This document shows positions 1 to 8,027 of a stretch of DNA of 34,835 bases, in pieces; the first letter of the stretch is position 1, and each line of letters starts with the position of its first letter. The translations under genes and the position numbers were made by a program. Under the pieces are notes generated by a model, which was not told the DNA's origin, did not search any database, and saw nothing but the letters and a program-made list of their open reading frames with translations. Source of the stretch: Acidobacteriota bacterium (GTDB lineage: Bacteria; Actinomycetota; Acidimicrobiia; Spongiisociales; UBA11373); NCBI GenBank assembly GCA_022571885.1, contig JACZWZ010000010.1, forward strand, positions 1 to 34,835, read 5' to 3'.

Positions 1-88
1 GTGCGACGACTCGCAGCAGTCGTTCGTGCGTGACTTCGTGGCTGCGTGGGACAAGGTCATGAACCTCGATCGCTTCGACCTTGCATGA
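1..88 (+). CDS. katG: Catalase-peroxidase KatG, C-terminal end (partial)
   Basis: Reading from base 2, the last 28 codons end in DFVAAWDKVMNLDRFDLA followed by TGA at 86-88. This is the near-invariant C-terminus of bifunctional heme catalase-peroxidases, which destroy hydrogen peroxide in the cytoplasm. The rest of the gene lies outside the window, so no active-site residue can be checked. The ending is complete and in frame. The call rests on recognition of this short tail. Confidence 0.85.
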   Translation, partial: CDDSQQSFVRDFVAAWDKVMNLDRFDLA

Positions 89-122
89 TCTGAGCAGACA
101 GGCCCGGTAACTGGGAGGGCGA

Positions 123-152
123 CCGACAGTGGCGAGAACTCGCCACTGTCGG
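123..152 (+). terminator. Perfect 13-bp hairpin after katG, possible terminator
   Basis: Bases 123-135 and 140-152 are exact inverted complements with a GAAC loop, starting 35 bases after the katG stop. There is no T-run behind the stem, so it may be a U-less actinobacterial terminator, an mRNA-end stabiliser or a protein-binding palindrome. Position favours ending katG transcription. Confidence 0.5.
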
Positions 153-254
153 GGTCACCTCGACCAAGGCTTGTCTGAGTCTCATGTTCCCTGTTGCGTA
201 GGTCCGGTGACCTTGTCGTCGCCTCCCCCAGTGCGATCACACCGGAGGAGGTTG

Positions 255-284
255 AGACTTCTACCGATCTTCTACCGAACCATC
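255..284 (+). repeat. 30-bp direct repeat, copy 1
   Basis: This 30-base segment is identical to 782-811. Inside it, the block CTTCTACCGA occurs twice at an 11-base period. The copy ends about 22 bases before a tRNA 3' half. Together the two copies bracket a small minus-strand gene, as the ends of an inserted unit would. An operator role is also possible, because copy 2 lies just upstream of that gene. Confidence 0.85.
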
Positions 285-306
285 AGCCGACACCACTGGA
301 AGGGAA

Positions 307-347
307 CTTTTACCCGAAGGTTGTGGGTTCGATTCCCACCCGGCCCA
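307..347 (+). pseudogene. 3' half of a tRNA (possible attachment-site remnant)
   Basis: Bases 323-339 form a perfect T-arm (GTGGG, loop TTCGATT, CCCAC). They are followed by a seven-base acceptor strand CCGGCCC and discriminator A at 347. Before the T-arm come a variable-loop-like AGGTT and part of an anticodon arm containing TTTTA. No matching 5' half (GGGCCGG plus D-arm) exists upstream, and CCA is not encoded. Truncation within the anticodon arm is what integrases of genomic islands leave at tRNA genes. A Lys(UUU) origin is possible but the loop is one base short, so the identity is open. Confidence 0.6.
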
Positions 348-397
348 CTGGGCTTCTCCCCTTTCGAGTCCTATTCGCCTTGAGTGGTTCGCCGAGG

Positions 398-694
398 TCA
401 TGCGGGGTCGGTTGCTTGAAACACCGTCAGATTGAACGTTTCATGCACCTCGCCGTGCGGCGGAGGAATGCCGATCTTTCGCATTACCGGGCCGAGACGG
501 GTGGCGAAGCCCTTCTGCATATGCTCGACGGATACCCACATGTTCGTCATATGGATGACATCAGATTCATCCCAGCGAACGGCATGCGCCAACCAACCAT
601 CCACTGGTTCGCCATCCCAGTTGACCCCTTGGCGCAGCCTCTTGTACATGTCGATCGTGAATCCCCGTCCGGTAAGCGTCGTAATGATCGCCAC
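398..694 (-). CDS. Small ABM-like (dimeric alpha/beta barrel) hypothetical protein
   Basis: This minus-strand frame encodes 98 residues from a GTG at 694. The start was chosen because GAAGGGG lies 8 bases ahead and the homologous-looking part begins there (MAIITTLTGRG after start conversion); a longer ATG reading from 736 is possible. The pattern of an early beta strand, a W-x-SVEHMQKGF helix, a conserved RLGPVMRKIGIPPP segment and a VHETFNL ending resembles small actinobacterial proteins of the antibiotic-biosynthesis-monooxygenase-like fold. Many of these have no known reaction. No catalytic residue can be named. The gene sits alone between the two 30-bp direct repeats and next to a tRNA remnant, so it may have arrived with an inserted segment. 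Confidence 0.6.
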   Translation of the reverse strand: MAIITTLTGRGFTIDMYKRLRQGVNWDGEPVDGWLAHAVRWDESDVIHMTNMWVSVEHMQKGFATRLGPVMRKIGIPPPHGEVHETFNLTVFQATDPA

Positions 695-781
695 AGCGTC
701 CACCCCTTCAGTAGTCGATTCTTGTCCCGACAACATCTTCGCGTGGTCGCCATGCGGTCGGTCTCCACCTCGGTGGGCTTA

Positions 782-811
782 AGACTTCTACCGATCTTCT
801 ACCGAACCATC
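782..811 (+). repeat. 30-bp direct repeat, copy 2
   Basis: Exact copy of 255-284, lying 88 bases upstream of the start of the small minus-strand gene. The bases outside the 30-mer are not obviously alike, so the repeat has sharp edges. Confidence 0.85.
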
Positions 812-915
812 CGTAAACGGGCGATATCAGCCGTCACCGGACGGCACGATCACTCCATGGCACCCTTACAGGACAGCACCATCCGGCGCAGACACCTGCC
901 GACACCGTCGGCAAG

Positions 916-1083
916 GGAAGGGGAACTCCGGACGTGATAACGGCGCGTCTCCGTGGGCTGGGCGAGGCTGGACTGCGGCACGTGGTCCTCCAGCCGATCG
1001 GCGCCCTGGTCTCCCGCCGATACGCCGCCACCGCCGTGCGGCATCTCATCCGCATCACCCGCGGTCTGCGCTCAGGCCGATAG
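916..1083 (+). pseudogene. C-terminal remnant of an LLM-class flavin oxidoreductase
   Basis: The frame running to TAG at 1081-1083 reads GTPDVITARLRGLGEAGLRH, then VVLQPIGALVSRR and a helical arginine-rich tail. This matches the usual C-terminus of luciferase-like, F420- or FMN-dependent oxidoreductases (GTPD, then GLRHVVL). Upstream of about 916 the frame loses any resemblance, and the flavin-binding barrel is absent. Only about 50 of the usual 300-350 residues remain, so this is a decayed gene. A full LLM oxidoreductase is encoded at 15163-16125 but belongs to a different subgroup. Confidence 0.6.
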
Positions 1084-1164
1084 CGGGCGACTCCGCCGAT
1101 CATGGGTCCTGCCTCCGAACCGACAGGTTGCGCGGTTTCGGGCAGCGTCACAGCTGACTGAGGA

Positions 1165-2001
1165 TCAGCCGGCTGCGAATCGGGTCCAGGCTGCTTCGGC
1201 GATGCTCTGGGGCTCAGTCCAGGATCCCTCCTCAACTCGGCCACCGGCGTCGATCCTTCGCTCTCGGAATCGGACAAAGGCGATCGCAGTCGCGGCATAC
1301 GACACGTAGAGCGGAATCGCCGCTTTCTCTACGTCTTTGAGGGTTCTGAGTCGCTCATATCCCTCTATGGCGGAGCCTTCCAGGTCCGCCGTCCAGCGGT
1401 CGGCTTCCGCCAGGGTGAACACGATCATCCCCAAGTCGAATATCAACGTCTCATGACATGTGTCTTCGAGATCAATGATCGAAAGGGCGCCGTCGGGCGA
1501 GCGCACCATGTTGTCCAGCACTAGGTCGCCGTGAACCAACCCCGAGGGGAGTAACCGATCGATCGCGGTCTCGAACCGCCCGGTCATGGTTCCCAGCCAG
1601 GCGGCGAAGGGGTCGCTGGCGGCGAATGGCTCTGCGGCGGGAAACGCTGCTCTGCCGAAATCATGTAGCCGCGTGATCGGGCGGCCGCGGGTGGCGATGT
1701 GGAATCGGGCCACGATTTCTCCGAAATCGCTTGGATCGTTTTCGACGACACCTCTCGGAATGGCGCCCTCGATGTAATGCTTGACCAGGGCCGGGCGGCC
1801 GTTCCATTCGGAGACGAGCCGACCATCGAGGTGAGGTACGAGGCGGGGGCTTGGGAAACCGACTATCTCGAGGTTCACCAGCAAGTCGACCATGTCTCGC
1901 AATTCGGCCTCAGAAGTCTCCGAACACCTTGTGACGATGAAAGCGCCTGCGGAAGTCTCGACCCTGTAGTTGAGATTCCCCCAACCGCCCTCGGGGCGCA
2001 C
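1165..2001 (-). CDS. Aminoglycoside-phosphotransferase-family kinase (APH/homoserine-kinase fold)
   Basis: The 278-residue product carries the APH-family catalytic signature: HGDLVLDN (His157, Asp159, Asn164) and the metal-binding IIDLED (Asp177 to Asp180). The N-terminal GGWGNLNYRV is the nucleotide-loop strand seen in homoserine-kinase-II and choline-kinase-like members. Substrate cannot be told from sequence; resistance should not be assumed. The GTG at 2001 is the first start in the open frame, but recognisable family sequence (EVLRNHIGDVEITDIV) continues upstream to about 2070. There a TGA stops the frame, and an ATG at 2074 lies one base out of register. The true gene may therefore start at 2074 with a single-base frameshift. 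It follows the permease gene on the same strand by a short gap, so co-transcription is likely. Confidence 0.8.
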   Translation of the reverse strand: MRPEGGWGNLNYRVETSAGAFIVTRCSETSEAELRDMVDLLVNLEIVGFPSPRLVPHLDGRLVSEWNGRPALVKHYIEGAIPRGVVENDPSDFGEIVARFHIATRGRPITRLHDFGRAAFPAAEPFAASDPFAAWLGTMTGRFETAIDRLLPSGLVHGDLVLDNMVRSPDGALSIIDLEDTCHETLIFDLGMIVFTLAEADRWTADLEGSAIEGYERLRTLKDVEKAAIPLYVSYAATAIAFVRFRERRIDAGGRVEEGSWTEPQSIAEAAWTRFAAG

Positions 2002-2117
2002 TATGTCGGTGATCTCGACGTCTCCGATGTGATTTCGCAGAACCTCGATGGCTTTTTCTTGTTCAACGAGTCATCCGAGGCTCGATCCGGGTCAATGACT
2101 GGAGATACCGGGCAGGC

Positions 2118-3905
2118 CTACGGGAACAGGGGCCATACGGTCGGCAGGGTCAGCATCAGGACGGCGAAGATCAGAAGGGTAAGAGGGCCTCCCACCCGGG
2201 TGTAGTCGAAAAATCTGTATCCCCCCGGTCCAAACACCAGAACGTTGGCTTTGTGCCCGACGGGCGTCAGGAAGCTGGTCGACGCTCCGATAACCGTGGC
2301 CAGCACGAATGGCTGGACGTTGGCACCCAAGCTGAGGGCGGTGTCGATGGCGATGGGGACCATCAGAACAACGGCGGCCGCGTTAGACATCGGCTGAGTG
2401 ATCAAGGCAGCCAGCAAGTAGATGCCTGCCAGAACGGCCACCGGCCCCAGCCCGCCGACCAGATCGAGCAAGAGATCTGCCAGATAGAGGGCGGCACCGG
2501 TCTTCTCCATGGCGACGCCGAGTGGCAACATGCCGGCCACCAGGAACACCGTTCTCCAGTCGATATGGGTGTACGCCTCCTCCATGGTCAGGCATCCGGT
2601 CAAGACCATCACCATTGCTCCCAGGACCATGGCCGTCGCGATCGGCACTCCACCTCCCAACACCAGGATCAGGACGAGAACCATTGACGCCACCGCAATC
2701 GGAGCCTTCTCCTTGCGCGGCGACTTCTGCTGCAGGGGCTCCAGCAGCAGGAACTCATCTCCGTCGCGCAGGACATGCAACCGATGGGTGGGCCCCCGGA
2801 GCAAGAGGGCGTCACCGAACTGAAGGGGGACGCTTCGCAAACGGTCGGTGAGATTTTCCCCTCGCCGCCAGATGGCGAGCGCGTTGAAGCCGTAGTTGTC
2901 GCGGAAGTTCACCTGTTCGAGGGTGCGCCCCTCCACCGTGGTGTTTGGAGCCAACGTGGCCTCGACGACGGTGATATCGCTCTGCTCCAGCCCGATGAGG
3001 AGTGGGTTGTCGCCGGGCCCGATGACGACACCCAGTTCTGCTTGAGCACGTACCAGGCCTGCAGCATGCCCCTTGAGCACCAGAATGTCTTCGATCTCGA
3101 TCCGCGTGTGGCTGTGGAGATCCGAGAATCTTTTGGCGGATCGGATGATGGAGACGACGGTCAGGTCGTAGTTGGCGCCCAGGGCGGATTCCTTCAGGGT
3201 CTTTCCGACGAGGCTGCTCTCCGGCGTGACCCGCGCCTCGCTGAGATAGTCGCGCAGACGGCGCAACGCTGCCTCGGCATCTTCAGGAGATTCACGTGAC
3301 GGCAGCAGATGCCTGCCAACGCCTGCCATGTAGACCACGCCAACGAAGAAGACGATCAGGCCCATGGGGACGAAGTCGAAGAAGCCGAAGCTCTCCAGAT
3401 CCCTTTCGATCAGGATGTTGGCGCCGAGGATATTCGCCGGTGTTCCGATCAGGGTCATGTTGCCGCCCAACAACGAGGAAAACGAGAGCGGGATCAAAAG
3501 CCGCGAGATGGGCACGTCCCTGCTACGCGAGATTCCGATTACCACCGGCAGCAGCATGGCGGTGGCCCCGACGTTGTTTATGAACGCCGACATCACACCG
3601 CAAGTGATCATGATGACGACGATGAGACGGGTCTCACTGGTACCCGCCACTCGGAGCATGGCTCGGCCCATTGCATCGGCCACGCCGGTAAGCAGCATCC
3701 CTGCCGACAGGATGTAGACCGCCCAGACGGTGATCACTGCCGGGTTCGAGAAACCCGAAAAGGCCTCGGTCGGGGTGACCAGCCCGGTGAGGGCAACCGT
3801 GAGAAGGACGATCATGGCGATCACATCGACTCGCAGCTTGTCGATGGCGAACAGCACGATCGCCCCGATGACGATTCCGAATGTCAGCGCGATGTCAAAC
3901 GTCAC
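2118..3905 (-). CDS. SLC13-family anion permease with two TrkA-C domains
   Basis: This 595-residue membrane protein has two blocks of hydrophobic helices (about 1-200 and 400-595), each with the SLC13/ArsB-like re-entrant signature. The first contains AFINNVGATAML and GGNMTLIGTPAN; the second contains ITQPMSNAAAVVLMVP and GASTSFLTPVGHKANVLVFG. Between them, residues about 215-390 form two TrkA-C (RCK-C) ligand-sensing domains. Family members move sulfate, dicarboxylates or other anions with sodium across the plasma membrane; the ion here is unknown. The GTG start at 3905 has GAGGGG seven bases upstream. The kinase gene follows downstream. Confidence 0.88.
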   Translation of the reverse strand: MTFDIALTFGIVIGAIVLFAIDKLRVDVIAMIVLLTVALTGLVTPTEAFSGFSNPAVITVWAVYILSAGMLLTGVADAMGRAMLRVAGTSETRLIVVIMITCGVMSAFINNVGATAMLLPVVIGISRSRDVPISRLLIPLSFSSLLGGNMTLIGTPANILGANILIERDLESFGFFDFVPMGLIVFFVGVVYMAGVGRHLLPSRESPEDAEAALRRLRDYLSEARVTPESSLVGKTLKESALGANYDLTVVSIIRSAKRFSDLHSHTRIEIEDILVLKGHAAGLVRAQAELGVVIGPGDNPLLIGLEQSDITVVEATLAPNTTVEGRTLEQVNFRDNYGFNALAIWRRGENLTDRLRSVPLQFGDALLLRGPTHRLHVLRDGDEFLLLEPLQQKSPRKEKAPIAVASMVLVLILVLGGGVPIATAMVLGAMVMVLTGCLTMEEAYTHIDWRTVFLVAGMLPLGVAMEKTGAALYLADLLLDLVGGLGPVAVLAGIYLLAALITQPMSNAAAVVLMVPIAIDTALSLGANVQPFVLATVIGASTSFLTPVGHKANVLVFGPGGYRFFDYTRVGGPLTLLIFAVLMLTLPTVWPLFP

Positions 3906-4302
3906 CGAGCACCCCTCGTTTGGTCGACTGGGCTTGTCCAGGCCAAAAGACCGCGGCCCACAAAGTGGAACTCTGCCGGGGCTGGTCGATCACGCGAGGA
4001 AACTACTCGTTGTGAGTGAGACGGGCAGGCGACACGAAGAATCGTGTCGGCGTGCAAGTGGGAGGGATCGACATCCTTTCCGACGATTGGATCGCCCGCG
4101 GGGCGGTGCCCGACCGCCAAACCCGCATCCTCCGCATTTCGTCGGGTCACCGGTCGAGACACCCAGGTCGAGCCTGTCGGCCTGCACCCAGGTGCCCATA
4201 AACGCGGCTGTCGGTCCTCTACCCGGTCTGGGCCTCTCACCGTTCGAGCTGTTGGAACCCGGATCGGCCGCTTGCCGTGCCCGATGCCGCCAACATGCAC
4301 CC
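3906..4302. other. 397-base intergenic region with one hairpin
   Basis: The region separates the divergent permease and fusion-polymerase genes. Open frames here are short and not protein-like. An 8-bp perfect stem with an AGAA loop occurs at 4030-4049. No heptamer array and no clear -10 box next to the 4303 start were seen. Confidence 0.5.
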
Positions 4303-6114
4303 ATGATTCGCTTCGGGATTTCCACGCTCCCGCCGGATGATGATGATGCCGGGTTCTTGGACCGGCTCGTCGAACGCGGCCACGGTGCGGTCGAGCTGCC
4401 GTTCGTAAAGGGGTTCCCGTGGAAAGAGAGGCGATGTCGGCAGTTCGGGGAGCTGGCTGCCGAGCGAGGGGTCGTGGTCTCCATCCACGCTCCGTATTTC
4501 GCAATCCTCACCAGCGACGATCCGGACAAGTCGAAGAAGACCCTTTCGGCTCTGGAGCACACGATGAAGCTGGGCCACGCCCTCGGGTCCCGTGTCGTCG
4601 TCGCCCACACCGGGTACGTCAAGGGGCGGACCGCCGAAGAGCTCCACGAGTTGGTGGCTGCCTCGCTCGAGGTCATCGAACCAAAGGTTCGGCATCTCGG
4701 AGTTGCTCTCGGACTCGAAGTCGGAGGCAGCGATCGCGCCTTTGGGACTCTCGGCGATATCGCTCTTATCGCCGAGCAGTTCTCCTTTGTTCACCCCGTC
4801 GTCGATTGGGCGCACCTTCATGCGGTGTCGAACGGGGCGCTGAGGACGATCGAATCATTCGCAGGTGTGATCTCCTTTCTGCGCGACAATTTCGCCGGCT
4901 GGACGCTCGATCCCTTGCACGCCCAATTCACCGACAACCAATTCGGCTCGGCAGGAGAGATCAGGCATGTTCCCTACGGCGAGGGAACCCTTCGCATCGC
5001 ACCGCTGATCGAAGCGGCGGTGGTGGCCGGACTCCGGATGACGCTGATCTCGGAGGCCCACGAGGAGTCGAGTCACGATGCGATTCAGGCGGAGATGGAG
5101 GCGGCGTTGCGCGCAGCACGTCCCGAGCCGACCGCCGACCATCGCGTCGCGGCGTCCGGCGCCATCGAATTCCCATCTCAGGTCTTTGTCGACCCGGAAG
5201 GGGACTCATTTCCTCTCGTCGGCGGTGATCGACCGCTTCGATTGTCCAACGTGGATAAGCCGTTCTTTTCGGATGGCTACACCAAGGGCGATCTGATCAC
5301 CTACTACGGCGCAGTGGCCCCGCTGCTGCTGCCCCACCTGAAGGACAGGGCCATCGTTCTGGCTCGCTTCCCGGACGGAGCCGACGGCGAGTGGTTCTAT
5401 GAGAAACAGGCTCCGACACACACTCCCGAGTGGCTTCCAACATTCCCGCTTCCATCCGACCACCGTGGCGAGGCCATCGACTACGTGACCGCTCCCGATG
5501 CCGAGTCGCTCATGTGGATCGCCAACCTCGGTGCCATCGAGATCCACCCATGGCTGAGCAGGGTCATGGCCCCAGATCGTCCCGACTTCGCCGTCTTCGA
5601 TCTGGACCCGGCCGACGGGGCGACCTGGGACCAGGTGGTGATGGTCGCCAACCTCGTCAATGTGGTCTTGGAGAGGCTGGGATTGGCAGGCTATCCGAAG
5701 ACGTCCGGGGCGACCGGCCTCCACATCTATGTCCCGATCGAACCGGAACACGAGTACCGACGGGTCCGTCGCTTCGTCGAGGCGATCGGGAGGCTCATCA
5801 CCGGAGCCGACCCGGATTTGGCGACGATGGAGTGGGACATACCAAAGCGAGCCGGCAAGGTCTTTATCGACCACAACCAGAACGTCGGCGGCAAGACGAT
5901 CGCCTCGGTGTATTCGGTGCGACCCAGGCCGGGGGCACCGGTGTCGACGCCGCTGCTGTGGTCGGAGGTAGAAACCGTAGACCCCACAGAGTTCACCATC
6001 GCCACCGTGTGGGATCGCCTGGCTCGTCACGGAGACCTGTTCGCACCGGTCCTACGCGGTGGCCAGAGCTTGGAGCGAGCCGAAGAAGCTTTGGGCATAG
6101 CCAGTAGCGAGTAA
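4303..6114 (+). CDS. Fusion of endonuclease IV-like TIM barrel and LigD-type primase-polymerase
   Basis: The 603-residue protein joins two repair modules. Residues 1-270 form an AP-endonuclease-IV/xylose-isomerase-like barrel that keeps metal-ligand positions: His62 (IHAPYF), His102 (AHTGY), Glu139 (LEVGG), Asp168 and His171 (VDWAHLHA), His206, His222 and Glu251 (ISEAH). Residues about 290-590 are the archaeo-eukaryotic-primase-type polymerase domain of bacterial LigD: DLDP with Asp433 and Asp435, SGATGLHIYVP with His474, and Asp523 in FIDHNQN, then the RPGAPVSTP segment. All three catalytic motifs are intact. Such polymerases fill gaps and add ribonucleotides during end joining, while endonuclease IV cuts at abasic sites. 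ATG 4303 was chosen because protein-like sequence begins there; the frame is open from 3730 but the extension is not protein-like. No ligase or Ku gene lies in the window. The last codons and stop fall in a heptamer array. Confidence 0.87.
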   Translation: MIRFGISTLPPDDDDAGFLDRLVERGHGAVELPFVKGFPWKERRCRQFGELAAERGVVVSIHAPYFAILTSDDPDKSKKTLSALEHTMKLGHALGSRVVVAHTGYVKGRTAEELHELVAASLEVIEPKVRHLGVALGLEVGGSDRAFGTLGDIALIAEQFSFVHPVVDWAHLHAVSNGALRTIESFAGVISFLRDNFAGWTLDPLHAQFTDNQFGSAGEIRHVPYGEGTLRIAPLIEAAVVAGLRMTLISEAHEESSHDAIQAEMEAALRAARPEPTADHRVAASGAIEFPSQVFVDPEGDSFPLVGGDRPLRLSNVDKPFFSDGYTKGDLITYYGAVAPLLLPHLKDRAIVLARFPDGADGEWFYEKQAPTHTPEWLPTFPLPSDHRGEAIDYVTAPDAESLMWIANLGAIEIHPWLSRVMAPDRPDFAVFDLDPADGATWDQVVMVANLVNVVLERLGLAGYPKTSGATGLHIYVPIEPEHEYRRVRRFVEAIGRLITGADPDLATMEWDIPKRAGKVFIDHNQNVGGKTIASVYSVRPRPGAPVSTPLLWSEVETVDPTEFTIATVWDRLARHGDLFAPVLRGGQSLERAEEALGIASSE

Positions 6115-6178
6115 CCAGTACAGGAGTCTCGTCAGGTCAACGCACCGATTACTGGAAACCGGATACTGGATACCCGCC
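6100..6178. repeat. Heptamer array H1 (inverted arms)
   Basis: The left arm, 6100-6127, is four 7-base units such as GCCAGTA and ACCAGTA. The right arm, 6144-6178, has units such as ACTGGAT and ACCGGAT, whose reverse complement again contains ATCCAGT. The left arm overlaps the last codons and the TAA stop (6112-6114) of the fusion polymerase gene. Confidence 0.75.
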
Positions 6179-6213
6179 TCGTGCCGGCATCGTTGGAGGA
6201 ACAAGAACCTCCC

Positions 6214-6219
6214 TAACCT
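6214..6219 (+). promoter_or_regulatory. -10 box TAACCT of the ABC exporter operon
   Basis: TAACCT ends 8 bases before the GTG at 6228, with TTGGAG at 6193-6198 as a possible -35 and no Shine-Dalgarno. This fits leaderless transcription starting at or next to the start codon. Confidence 0.55.
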
Positions 6220-6227
6220 CTCTTCTC

Positions 6228-8027
6228 GTGTCCGACACCATGCCGGTCACCGCACGGGAAGTGCTCGGTGGCGGGCTTCGCATTGTTCTTCGTTTCATCA
6301 AGGCGCGCCCTTGGGCGTTTGCGTTCGCCGTCACCGGGGCCACGCTGTTTTCGGCGGCGATCATCGCCTCCTCCGTAGTGATCGGGTGGATAACCGACAC
6401 CGCGATTCTTCCGGTGCTGACGGAGGACCTGCCGGCCTCCGACAGGATCCCGGCGGTCGTTCTTGCGGTCGTTGCGGTGTCGATCTGGAAGACGGCCTCC
6501 ATCGTGCTGCGCCGCACATCGGCCGGGTGGCTGCAGTTGAGGAGCCAGCAGGATCTGCGACGCGGACTCATCCGTCATCAGATGGATCTGGAGCTGAGTT
6601 GGTTTGAGCGTCAGTCGATCGGTGATCTGCTGTCGGTCGCCGACAACGACACCCAGCGCAGCACCGACGTTCTGGCGCCGCTTCCGTTCGCCACCGGAGT
6701 ATCTCTACTGATCATCGGCACAGTGGTTCTGCTGGCGTTGCTCGATGTTTGGCTCGGGCTGGTGGCGCTCCTGGGGATGGCTCTCATCGTCTATGTCGAG
6801 GTACGGGCCGCCATGAGCCTCTACCCGTCTTGGGAGGGCATTCAGACCCAGTACGGAGTCATCGCCGGGGTCGCCCACGAGAGCTTCGATGGAGCGCTCA
6901 CGGTAAAGGCTCTGGGGCGCGAGGACTACGAGACCGAGCGGTTCCGGAAGGAATCCATCGAGCTGCGGGATCGCGTCATCTATGTGGGTATCCGCTGGGA
7001 GACCTACCGGACGATCATCGTCACGCTCATTCCGGCGGTGAGTTTGGTGATCCTGTGGGTGGGGGCGATCCGGGTCGATGCCGGAGCGATCTCCGCCGGC
7101 GACATCGTGACTTCCCTATACCTCTTGGCCCTTCTTGCCTTTCCGATCCAATTGATCGCATTTGTCCTGTTCGACCTCGCCGTAGCCATCCCTTCGTGGG
7201 AGCGGGTCGCCGCAGTCCTCGAGGCGGATGAGAGTGTCGTATACGGCGATGCTCGTGCCGCCTCCGGACTGGGGGCTGCCTCCATCGACTCCGACGAGGT
7301 CGGCTTCGGATATTCCCCGGACGAGATGGTGCTCAGCGAGGTGGTCGTCGACATACCGGCGGGCCGCACCGTGGCGGTGGTGGGACCGACCGGCTCCGGC
7401 AAGACGACGCTGACTCTGCTGATGGCAAGGCTATGGGATCCGGCGACGGGCCGGATCCTCGTCGACGGCCGCGATGTGCGCGACTTTGCTCGGTACGAGC
7501 TGTCGCGCGAGGTTGCCTATGTCGCCCAGACGGCATTCTTGTTCGACGACACCGCTCTGGGAAACATCACGATGGGCCTGGAGCTACCGATGTCTCGAGT
7601 ACACGAGGCAGCGAACGTGGCGGGAGCCCACGACTTCATCGAGGAACTCCCCGACGGTTACGACTCCCGGCTCGGTGAGCGCGGCGTTTCGCTCTCGGGT
7701 GGTCAACGGCAGCGGGTTGCGCTGGCCAGGGCGCTGGTGCGCAAGCCGCGGGTCCTGATCATGGACGATGCCACTTCGGCGGTGGATCCGTCGGTGGAGG
7801 CAGAGATCATGCGGCGGCTGCGGTCCGCCGAGCTGCCATCGACGGTCGTGATCGTTGCCTACCGACCGTCGTCTATCCGCTTGGCCGATGAGGTGATCTT
7901 CGTCGACGAAGGTCGGGTCGTTGCTCAAGGCACCCATGACGATCTGCTCGCTTCGCAGGTCGGCTATGCCCGGCTGGTGCAGGCTTACGAGAACGAGGCC
8001 GCCGCCCGGGCACGAGGTGGCGCATGA
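6228..8027 (+). CDS. ABC exporter half-transporter, degenerate-site subunit
   Basis: The 599-residue product has an N-terminal six-helix exporter domain (about 1-320) and a nucleotide-binding domain. Walker A GPTGSGKT lies near residue 386, signature LSGGQRQR near 488, and Walker B VLIMDDATSAVD near 509. The residue after Walker B is Asp instead of the catalytic Glu, and the switch histidine is replaced by Tyr (VAYRPSS near 543). This is the hallmark of the degenerate partner in heterodimeric exporters such as TM287/288 or BmrCD. The GTG start follows a TAACCT box directly. The stop overlaps the next gene by ATGA, so the two subunits are translationally coupled. Lipids, drugs or peptides are possible cargo; sequence does not decide. 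Confidence 0.88.
   Translation: MSDTMPVTAREVLGGGLRIVLRFIKARPWAFAFAVTGATLFSAAIIASSVVIGWITDTAILPVLTEDLPASDRIPAVVLAVVAVSIWKTASIVLRRTSAGWLQLRSQQDLRRGLIRHQMDLELSWFERQSIGDLLSVADNDTQRSTDVLAPLPFATGVSLLIIGTVVLLALLDVWLGLVALLGMALIVYVEVRAAMSLYPSWEGIQTQYGVIAGVAHESFDGALTVKALGREDYETERFRKESIELRDRVIYVGIRWETYRTIIVTLIPAVSLVILWVGAIRVDAGAISAGDIVTSLYLLALLAFPIQLIAFVLFDLAVAIPSWERVAAVLEADESVVYGDARAASGLGAASIDSDEVGFGYSPDEMVLSEVVVDIPAGRTVAVVGPTGSGKTTLTLLMARLWDPATGRILVDGRDVRDFARYELSREVAYVAQTAFLFDDTALGNITMGLELPMSRVHEAANVAGAHDFIEELPDGYDSRLGERGVSLSGGQRQRVALARALVRKPRVLIMDDATSAVDPSVEAEIMRRLRSAELPSTVVIVAYRPSSIRLADEVIFVDEGRVVAQGTHDDLLASQVGYARLVQAYENEAAARARGGA

Noticed and set aside
255-284. Sequencing-adapter contamination, since AGATCGGTAGAAG on the minus strand recalls an Illumina adapter
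   Set aside because: Several bases differ and the repeat is embedded in continuous genomic sequence twice.
3730-4302. N-terminal extension of the polymerase fusion
   Set aside because: The frame is open but reads as antisense shadow of the permease gene and low-complexity intergenic sequence; homology starts at 4303.
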